A stretch of DNA of 10,914 nucleotides from Bacteroidales bacterium M3 (lineage in GTDB: Bacteria; Bacteroidota; Bacteroidia; Bacteroidales; Muribaculaceae): NCBI GenBank assembly GCA_001689445.1, contig LUJN01000008.1, forward strand, positions 92,742-103,655, given 5' to 3'. A program made the position numbers and the translations under genes. The notes under the pieces were generated by a model. That model made no database searches and was not told the DNA's origin. It saw only the letters and a list, made by a program, of their open reading frames with translations. Shown here piece by piece: positions 1-7,700 of this stretch (the stretch's first letter is position 1; the number at the start of each line of letters is the position of its first letter).

Positions 1-30
1 GCCCTCATCGGCTACCAGGATGCCGGAGCG
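1..30 (+). repeat. Signal-peptide codons, left copy of an inverted pair with 10558-10587
   Basis: These 30 bases encode the end of the signal peptide and match the reverse complement of 10558-10587 at 28 of 30 positions; both differences are synonymous third-position changes (CTC/CTT and GCG/GCA). Similarity stops abruptly at the next codon in both genes. The left extent cannot be seen because the window starts here. Confidence 0.85.
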
Positions 31-3000
31 TGGATGGTCTATTGCTGGACCAACCAAGGAAAGGACAATGCGGTTGGTGTCAACGCTTGGATTCCAAATG
101 GTAGCTCCAGCAAGCAGTCCATGAAAAAAATAGGCACGAGCGGCAACAACCAGCTTTATGTCTATTCCTCCTCAAGTTGGAACTTCACAAAGGTAAATTT
201 CTACATCAACAATGTGTATTCCGCTGAGAAAGACTATGTAAATGGCGAGGCATATCAATTTTGGGGTTCTGGCACAAATGTAACCAACACCCCCAAAATT
301 TACCTTTATCGCGCCAACAATAGCGATATCGAACTCACATTGAGCGGAACGACTTATGTGAAAAAGAATGTCTCGCTGTCGGGCAATAATATAACCCGCA
401 TCAAGATGACGGTTGGAGACAACACCTTCTGGATGGGTTCGGACAATTATTATAAAAACCCATCCTCTGCGATATCGCTTGCAATTGGAGAGGGAAATAA
501 TTCATGGCTTGAATTTGACAATGGCGACTACGACATCACTTTCGACCCATATGCAATGACTGTGTCGTTCACAAAAGGTGGCGGTGGCGACATCCCGGTG
601 ATTTCGGGAGTGAACATGCCGCTGAAGCGCGGTGACTTCGACGGCAAGAGCCACTACTTCCTCGTGGGGCAGCGCATGGGAGCCTACCGCCTGCAGCCCG
701 AGTGGGAATTCCAGCCCGTGGAGGGGCAAAACTATCTTGAGATACCCGACCGCCTGCTCTACAACGGTTATGTATTTGTCGCCAGAGTCGATAACTACGA
801 TGACTACGTGAAGCAGCTCTACACGGGCTATTTCCCCGCAAATCTGAGTGGTACCGACGTGTTTTATCCCGGAGGTGGCAACAATGGTTATGACCTGACA
901 ACGACTTCCGCAGCCAAGCACAACGGCAAGTTCACCTCCGTACGCTACAACGACATCAACAACACAAATCCTGCCGCACAGGTGCCCGGCACCAACTGGA
1001 CAAGCGTGGCAAACCATTACCTCAACATCGCCTCGGCCGAGGGTATCGCGAGCAACGGTGACGGCCGCGAGATGTTCTCTTCCCCGTCGCGTGCCAAGAT
1101 TCAGCTTGTAATGGGCCTCGACGGAAAGACGCCGGCCCGATTGGATTTTGTGGACGTATCGACCGACGCCAAGAAGGTGGCGGAGTTGCGCACATTCTCA
1201 CTCGTCGGCGGCTCGATCACCAACCACGAGATTACCCACGTGACAGGCAAGGCCAACACGCCGCTCAACGTCGGGTCCAACGCCACCGGCGGCACATGGC
1301 AGGAAGCGTGGATACAGTATGACGCCGATGAGAAGCCATATATTGACGGCTACGGCGAGTATATCTACCAGACCGTGTTCCAGAAGGACTGGCTTGAAAA
1401 GCATCCGTCCCTCTTCAACTTCCCCAATGACGACGACGAGCCATTCAGGTACAACTCATCGGGTATCACTTTCACCTATGACCCCACGAGGAAACATGAC
1501 TCGCAGTTTGGTCAGCGCACGGTCGGCACACGCGAAGAGCGTGTCATCACCTATATGAACGCTGCAGGAGCCAATGACGGCACACGCAACAATTATTCTG
1601 GCGTCTCGGAGAACTACAACGACAAACGCACACTCAACACGGACAATATGGTGTGCTACACGGTCGAGGGCATGTGGATGGAGAAGGACTTCAAGATATG
1701 GAGCGGCTGGAGCGGCTGTATGCAGAGCTGGGAGTATGACGACAGCCACAATGCCGGCGGCGCGCGCTGGCTGCGTGACAACGCCGGACACGGCGCAAAG
1801 GACGAGAAGCGTGCGGTCTATGCCCGCGCCAACAAGGATGTCTACTTCTCGCTGTTTGAGAATGTGGGAGCGGCCGACTTTGCCACCGGCTATGCCGGAG
1901 GCAAGAGCGCATCACAACTCGACAATTGGGACGGCAAGGTCAATATCGACAATGACAAGTGCGAGCGCCAATATTTCAACCGCGTGGAGATATGGTTTGA
2001 CACGGAGAACAACTTCGTGCATAACTCGAACAATGCCTCGATGATATGCTTCCGCCAGATTGTCGGCACGCCCAACATATGGATACGCAACCATCCGGGA
2101 GAGCCGGCCTACATCGACTACAACTATGACCTCCCCCTCGTCAACGGACAGACCGAGGCCGATGACACGGAATCGCTCGGCAATGTCGTGTGGTACAAGA
2201 TAGAGCGTATGCCCATAGTCGATGGTGTCGAAGGCGAACGCCAACTTGTCAAGGAGGAGAACGTCAACGTAGCACGCAAGGATTTCCACCCGATTGACAA
2301 CCAGTTTGTCAAAGACGAGTCTAAGTTGCCGAGTGGACGCTACCGCTATGCTATCACAGTCAAACGTGAGAAAACCGGCGACGAGACCTACGAGGGCCTT
2401 TCCAACCGTGTGTACGTGCCCCGCTCGGCATCGGCCAACCTCTCCGTAGAGCAGACCAAGGACACGGATGGCCGTTGGAACTTCGACCTGAAGTTCACCG
2501 CCTCTGCACCGGAGAGCTATGTTGGAGTCAAGGTGCGTGATGATGAAGGCAACGAGACCGACCAGGATGCACTTGAGCTGATGGAGTGGTACACCATCAA
2601 TCTCCCTGAAGGTTTCAGCTACACCGACGTGACGCTCAGCGCAACACCTGAGACCACTGTCGATGGCGAGCCATACAAGCTTGACGGCAATACCCTGAAG
2701 ATTGGACGCCTTAACAAGGCTTCCGGTTACGCCATGCCCGACGTGACATTGGAGAATATCCGTTTCGGCAACCTCAACGAGCGTCACTTTGATTTCACAT
2801 CCAACGTCGGCTCGACACAGGAATACTGGATCAAGAACGCCCAGGTCGCCGACGGCACAGACGATATAGACCTCACCGTCCCCGCCACGAAGCTCGACAT
2901 CATGGCCGTGAACCTTATTCCCGAGGATAACGACCCGGCACACCTCGACGGTCACGGCGACCGCCACAATGTGCGCAAGGGACACACCCGCGAGGACAAC

Positions 3001-4443
3001 AACACCGACCTCGACAACGGCGTAAACACGGCACTCTCACGTGCCAACCGCATTGAGGCCAACGGAGTGCTTGATGTCCTTGAAGTCTCCGACAAGGTGT
3101 TGGAGAACTACGACGTGAAAGTGGGCATCAACCTCATCTATCCGGGTCATGAGTTTGTCTACACCACCCCGGTGCTCACCCCGGGTGTGGCCATCAACAG
3201 CATGGACTATAGCGGTACCGGTATCGGTGTTGACCTCAGCTATCTCCCTCTCGAAACCCGGGAGGCAAATATTGCAGACCTGTCCATCGGCGACGCAAAA
3301 GACCTGTTCAAAATCGAGGATGAGACATTCGCATCCAAGCATGGCGTGACGATGGAGCGCACCTACAACGCGCCGGCCAACACCACCGTCAACTATGCCA
3401 CCCACACCTACTATCAGCGTAAGGAAGACCAGGAAAACGTAGTGGAATCACAAGTGCGTCTCGGCAGCCGCTTCTCCATGATCCCCGCCGCTGACATGGC
3501 CGGGGACTCCGATGCGGCAGGGAATGCAACGCAGACGTTCAGGCTATACATGCCTGCGGCCACCGGCTCATTCGGACCTATTGGCGTGCAGCTCCATAAG
3601 ACCTCATGGCAAGGATGGTATGATGCGTTTGCGGTTATCGGCATTACCGAGCCGACAAGCCTCTCGGCATTGGAAAGTGTGCCTCACTACAGCATCGGCA
3701 TCTTCACCTCCAACGGTGAGACCCCCGCGACATATGACCCGAGCGAGCCTTATCATCCCATCTATCCCGGTGGCAACGTTCTCGACTGCTCCAAGAGCGA
3801 GAGCAACGGCTATAGCTCTAACTTCTGCGTGCTAAACGATCGCCCCTCCAAGCGTAATTTCGGCGAGGCAGCCTTGGATGACAAGGTGATGAAGCTTCCC
3901 GTGCTCATCGGCAACGTAAAGAATGTCGGCCGTGACGCCACGCTCAACGAGATTGAATACCGGTCGGCCGCCGACCCTTACGGAGTGTTGTTCACCTCCT
4001 ACCCGATAGCGTTCAAGCACAAGGACAAGGACCAGCTTCGTCCCGTAGTGGAGATAAAAGGTGGTAAGGATGGCGCATCGTTGAAAATGGATGTCGAGAA
4101 CAAATCGACGACAGCACGCGACGCCTCCACTCCGGTGGCCCTGCTCAGTGCCGAAGTACCCAATGTATTCAAGGGTACAATGGGCAACGCGACCACCGAC
4201 CTTGACGAGGTGCTCGGCGACTTCAACACAGTGTTCCGCGCATATCCCAACCCCGCCGTTGACATCGTCAACGTGGAGGCGTCGGCCGAGATCGGCGACG
4301 TGGAGGTAGTAGCCTCCAACGGCGCGGTGGCCCTCAAGTCGACCATCAACGACACCAAGGGCCAGCTCGATGTCTCCGCGCTCCCCGCAGGCCTCTACCT
4401 GCTGCGCACCCAGGCCGGCACAACCCGCCTGATCGTGAAATAG
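1..4443 (+). CDS. Giant secreted protein with T9SS C-terminal sorting domain, 5' end outside the window
   Basis: The reading frame is open from base 1 to the TAG at 4441-4443 (1480 codons visible), so the gene is cut at its 5' end. Codons 1-10 read ALIGYQDAGA, identical to the end of the signal peptide of the convergent paralog; the ATG at 34 is therefore internal. Numbering from that ATG, residues 1-181 are an Asn/Ser/Tyr-rich beta-type region ending in VSFTK plus a GGGG linker. Residues 194-1395 form a core shared with the paralog, with motifs YGEYIY (440-445), KIWSGW (554-559) and PNIWI (680-684), and a fibronectin-III-like stretch at about 718-796 (YKIER ... GRYRYAITV ... SNRVYVP). Residues 1396-1469 match a type A T9SS sorting domain (YPNPAVDIVNV, a GLYLLRT strand, final TRLIVK), which directs export across the outer membrane and release or surface anchoring. 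No catalytic motif was recognised. A glycan-binding or adhesive role is only inference. High confidence in gene and export route, low in function. Confidence 0.93.
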   Translation, partial: ALIGYQDAGAWMVYCWTNQGKDNAVGVNAWIPNGSSSKQSMKKIGTSGNNQLYVYSSSSWNFTKVNFYINNVYSAEKDYVNGEAYQFWGSGTNVTNTPKIYLYRANNSDIELTLSGTTYVKKNVSLSGNNITRIKMTVGDNTFWMGSDNYYKNPSSAISLAIGEGNNSWLEFDNGDYDITFDPYAMTVSFTKGGGGDIPVISGVNMPLKRGDFDGKSHYFLVGQRMGAYRLQPEWEFQPVEGQNYLEIPDRLLYNGYVFVARVDNYDDYVKQLYTGYFPANLSGTDVFYPGGGNNGYDLTTTSAAKHNGKFTSVRYNDINNTNPAAQVPGTNWTSVANHYLNIASAEGIASNGDGREMFSSPSRAKIQLVMGLDGKTPARLDFVDVSTDAKKVAELRTFSLVGGSITNHEITHVTGKANTPLNVGSNATGGTWQEAWIQYDADEKPYIDGYGEYIYQTVFQKDWLEKHPSLFNFPNDDDEPFRYNSSGITFTYDPTRKHDSQFGQRTVGTREERVITYMNAAGANDGTRNNYSGVSENYNDKRTLNTDNMVCYTVEGMWMEKDFKIWSGWSGCMQSWEYDDSHNAGGARWLRDNAGHGAKDEKRAVYARANKDVYFSLFENVGAADFATGYAGGKSASQLDNWDGKVNIDNDKCERQYFNRVEIWFDTENNFVHNSNNASMICFRQIVGTPNIWIRNHPGEPAYIDYNYDLPLVNGQTEADDTESLGNVVWYKIERMPIVDGVEGERQLVKEENVNVARKDFHPIDNQFVKDESKLPSGRYRYAITVKREKTGDETYEGLSNRVYVPRSASANLSVEQTKDTDGRWNFDLKFTASAPESYVGVKVRDDEGNETDQDALELMEWYTINLPEGFSYTDVTLSATPETTVDGEPYKLDGNTLKIGRLNKASGYAMPDVTLENIRFGNLNERHFDFTSNVGSTQEYWIKNAQVADGTDDIDLTVPATKLDIMAVNLIPEDNDPAHLDGHGDRHNVRKGHTREDNNTDLDNGVNTALSRANRIEANGVLDVLEVSDKVLENYDVKVGINLIYPGHEFVYTTPVLTPGVAINSMDYSGTGIGVDLSYLPLETREANIADLSIGDAKDLFKIEDETFASKHGVTMERTYNAPANTTVNYATHTYYQRKEDQENVVESQVRLGSRFSMIPAADMAGDSDAAGNATQTFRLYMPAATGSFGPIGVQLHKTSWQGWYDAFAVIGITEPTSLSALESVPHYSIGIFTSNGETPATYDPSEPYHPIYPGGNVLDCSKSESNGYSSNFCVLNDRPSKRNFGEAALDDKVMKLPVLIGNVKNVGRDATLNEIEYRSAADPYGVLFTSYPIAFKHKDKDQLRPVVEIKGGKDGASLKMDVENKSTTARDASTPVALLSAEVPNVFKGTMGNATTDLDEVLGDFNTVFRAYPNPAVDIVNVEASAEIGDVEVVASNGAVALKSTINDTKGQLDVSALPAGLYLLRTQAGTTRLIVK

Positions 4444-4473
4444 CAAAACACACGATAATCCCAACTAATCCGC

Positions 4474-4512
4474 AAGGCGCGACCTCCCCCGAGGCCGCGC
4501 CTTTGTTGTTTT
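4474..4512 (+). terminator. Rho-independent terminator of the left gene
   Basis: About 30 bases after the TAG, an 8-bp perfect stem AAGGCGCG (4474-4481) / CGCGCCTT (4496-4503) continues after an A-C mismatch into CCTC/GAGG (4483-4486 with 4491-4494) around a four-base C loop. The T-rich run TTTGTTGTTTT follows. It sits where a terminator for the + strand gene is expected and closely resembles the terminator of the opposing gene. Confidence 0.85.
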
Positions 4513-4513
4513 C

Positions 4514-4647
4514 AGACATACGTACATAGGGACATAGGGCTACGCAGCGCAGAAAGGTTGAGACATACGTACACAGGGACATAGGGCTACGCGATGCGGA
4601 AAGGTTGAGACATACGCACACAGGGACATAGGGCTACGCGGCGCGGG
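4514..4647 (+). repeat. Three contiguous direct repeats of a 47-bp unit
   Basis: Unit 1 is 4514-4560 and unit 2 is 4561-4607, both exactly 47 bases and identical at 42 positions; unit 3 starts at 4608 and follows the same consensus to about 4647, then diverges. Each begins AGACATACG, contains the internal doublet ACA(T/C)AGGGACATAGGG followed by CTACGC, and units 1 and 2 end in GGAAAGGTTG or AGAAAGGTTG. There are no spacers between units, so this is not a CRISPR array. It lies between the two opposing terminators and codes for nothing evident. A REP-like or other dispersed intergenic repeat family is possible. Confidence 0.92.
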
Positions 4648-4653
4648 ACTTTA

Positions 4654-4690
4654 CTGCGTAGCCCTATGTCCCTATGTACTTATGTCTGAA
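4654..4690 (-). repeat. Inverted copy of the 47-bp repeat core
   Basis: The reverse complement of 4654-4690 matches 4511-4547, which is repeat unit 1 plus three flanking bases, at 36 of 37 positions. It matches unit 3 less well (29 of 32 over 4608-4639 against 4656-4687). Unit 3 and this copy lie only 16 bases apart, so a transcript or single strand could fold into a long hairpin. The closer match to the distal unit 1 suggests the outer pair is the original inverted pair and that the inner units arose by later amplification. Confidence 0.92.
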
Positions 4691-4705
4691 ATTGTCTGAA
4701 AAGCT

Positions 4706-4744
4706 CGAAAAAGGAAGCGCGGCCTCGGGGAGGGGTCGCGCTTC
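4706..4744 (-). terminator. Rho-independent terminator of the right gene
   Basis: Read on the minus strand, about 30 bases after the TAA, an 8-bp perfect stem GAAGCGCG / CGCGCTTC (4737-4744 with 4714-4721) encloses a CCTC/GAGG inner stem and is followed by CTTTTTC. The stem and loop are nearly the same sequence as the terminator of the left gene, in opposite orientation. Confidence 0.87.
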
Positions 4745-4773
4745 GTCGATCGTAGATTATCGCTTGTGTGTTT

Positions 4774-7700
4774 TTATCTCACAATCAGGCGAGCAGAGCC
4801 GGAGGCCGTGCGCACGATGTAGAGGCCCGAGGTCATGTCGGAGACATCCAGGGAGCCCGTGGTGTCATCGATTTCGGCGGTCTTTACCAGCGAGCCGTCC
4901 ACGGATACCACCTCCACCTTGCCTATTGCCGCATTGGAGCGTATGTTTACCACGTCCACTGCGGGGTTGGGGAATACGGAGAGCTTGGTGGCGTTGTCAC
5001 CCTCTACGGCCTCGATGTCGGTCGTACCACTTGACACCGTTGCATCAAAGTAAGAAGGCACCGAGATGGTGGTGAGGTGCTTGTTGTTCTGTCCCTTGAT
5101 GTGGGTGAACTCGGGCACTGCTGCAACTTCCCTTGTGTTTCTTGTGCTTGTGGTCACGAGGTCGGGCACATCAAAGCTTACGATAGGTGCGATATAGTCG
5201 CGTCCGGCCTTATGGAGCAGTATTGGGTACTCGGTCATCAGTATTACGCGGGCGGAGTTCATTTTCTCGACCTCTTTCTCATCATACTTGGTGCTGGTAG
5301 TGCTCAACACGTGGTGGAGCTTTATGGGCAGGTATCCTGTCTCGGCAGCCACCTCGGCGAAGTTCTCCTTCAGCAGGTCACGGTGGATGTTCTTGTCAAC
5401 AGTCCAGTTGATGTTCCAATGGGCGTTATAGCCGTCGTTGTTGTAGGTATCGACCACCTCGCCTCCATAGGGGGCGACATCCTTGGCGTGGGCACGTACG
5501 GCACCATTGGTGGCGTAGAAGCCGACACCTATATTCAGGTCGTTGTCGGGCTTGGTGAAGCCTACAGGCACATATGCGTCATACCAGTTCTTGCCATCGG
5601 CAGAGTGGTGGAGCTGCAATCCGATTTTGTTTTTGGCCGGGAATGTTGACAGGTAGTTCACGTTGGTCACAGGAGCGAGGCGGCTGTTGAGCGCGGTCAG
5701 ATCGATCTCGGCAGTAGAGGTGGTGATACCACCGGGATTTTCATTACCGGTGACCGTTGACGAACTGTAGTCCTCGCTCTCGGCAGCTCCGGAACGACGG
5801 CGATAGGAAGTGATCAGCGTCCATCGGCCTGTCATCTTGATTGCCTTGTCATAGGTAAGGCCGGCAGCCTCCATCTCTGTGACGATATCTGAGTGTGCAC
5901 CATCGCCGGCGGTGAGAACCTCGGAATTGTAGGGCACCTGCATATATTCCATAGTCAGTGTCAGGTCTTTGTCAAGCTCATTGAGTTGACGTACGCCCGA
6001 CTCGGGCACGACCTTGCCGTTTTCACGGATTTCCTCGGGAGAGTTGGAGTTGAGCTGGTAGTCCACGGTGATGTCGCCACGATTCAAACTCAGGCTATAG
6101 GTCACCTTCCAGTCCTTAAGCACGTCATCGGTGACACGGAGCGCGGTAATCTTGCCCTTGCCTGTGAGCTGGTTGAAGTTCTTGGTATAGTTGCGTACAT
6201 AGTCGCCTGACATGCCGCCGCCCATAGGCATGTCGGAGTTGACATCCTGTAACGCTGTGACGGGATGCGCCTCGGTTACCGGGAAGATATCCTCCAGCTG
6301 GAAGCCCATGATGCTTACTTCAGGTGCCATGACACGTCGGCTGAGCGTGCTTGACTCGATATTGAGTGCCTCCCATTTTTTCGCGTCTGTACCGGTCATA
6401 CCTATGGTGTAGGTGTAATACTGGTTATAGAGGGTCGGGAGGACGTTGCGGAGCGTTATCGTGGGCATACGGTACTGCTGGTCACGGCCTAACGGAGATA
6501 CGTTGATGGTGTTGGTCGCCTCGTCATAGTTGTATGACTGGCTATTTTCCACGTCAATGGCTGTGAACAGCTTGCCCGCAGCGGGATTGGCGGGGAGCTT
6601 GACAGTGTAGGTGTCGATGATGTCACCGTACAGGGCATCCTCCACTTCCGAGTCGGCGTCGCGCTCCATCATGACATCGGGAGCATCGGCGGTTATAATC
6701 ACATCAAATCCATAGAGAGTCACCTTCTCGCGCTCATCCCCGAAGCCAATCTCCACTGTCTCGGTATACTGACGCACGTCGGCATCGGGCTTGGACTCCT
6801 TGCGGATGGTGAGCATGTTGGAAAGGGCCTTGTAGCCTGAACCTGTAGGCTCACCCTCGGGAGTGTTGGTGTCGTCGTGATACCACACGGTTATACGGTA
6901 GCGGTAGTTGCCCGGGGCAAGTTCCTGCCCGTCGGGGATATAGATATCGCGGTCAAGATTGCCATAGAACTGTGCCTGCGACACCTCATTTTCATTATAT
7001 TTCCCTTCCGCCACTGTGCCAAGGGTCGTGTATGTCTCGTTGTCATCGGCATCGATGGCCACCGACAGACGCTCTATCTTATAGTGGTCTACGTATAGAT
7101 CGCCACCTTTACGGCGGTTTTCCTCGGGGATATTGTAGTTGTAGCCTATATGGGTCTTGTCGGCATAGTCGATCCATATGTTGGGGCCTCCGGCCTCCTG
7201 ATAGGCAAACAGCACTGAATTATCGAACCCACTATTGGGATCCCACCACAGCTCGATACGCTTGAAGTAGGTGCGCACACCATCATTGTCGCCAAGGTTG
7301 CCCCCTGTAGGCTTGCCGTCGTTATGCTCCACACCCACGGCAAAGTCGGCCGCGCTGCGGTCATTTGCCGTCGCGAAGTATATCGGCGACTTGCTGTCAG
7401 AGCCATAGATGACGCGGTCATTGTCCTTATAGTAGTGACCGCCGTTGCGGTAGTACCAGCGGGCTTTGTCCTTGGCGTCTCCGGGATCGCATCCCTGGTA
7501 GCCCTGTGCCGAGCCGCCCCAGCCGGTCCATATCTTGAACGCGCCGCGCATCCACACGTTGTTTACCACGAAGCACATCTTGCCCTCGGGGAGGTCACGC
7601 GTGTCTGTGGTAGTGGTGCCGTCTGATTCATAGACCTTGACGTTGGAGAAATGGTTGGCGTGGGTGCGTTTCTCGTCATACTCAAACAGCAGGCCGTTGG

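Noticed and set aside
34..36. ATG at 34 as the start of the left gene
   Set aside because: The frame is open to base 1, and the preceding codons encode ALIGYQDAGA, the end of a signal peptide also present in the paralog. The start is outside the window.
1912..2985. Antisense open frame of 357 codons inside the left gene
   Set aside because: It lies wholly opposite a well-supported gene with clear paralog conservation. Its translation has no recognisable domain and is rich in V/H/G as expected from reverse-strand reading of GC-rich codons.
3832..4464. Antisense open frame over the 3' end of the left gene, similar to one over the 3' end of the right gene (4768-5034)
   Set aside because: The similarity between the two antisense frames is a by-product of the conserved sorting domain on the coding strands. 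The frame also crosses into the intergenic region without a plausible start context.
4514..4690. CRISPR array
   Set aside because: The 47-bp units are contiguous without unique spacers, one copy is inverted, and no cas gene is present.
5077..5649. Plus-strand open frames of 190 to 194 codons within the right gene (also 7651-8235)
   Set aside because: They are shadows opposite the 1949-codon gene; no motif, promoter or conserved feature supports them.
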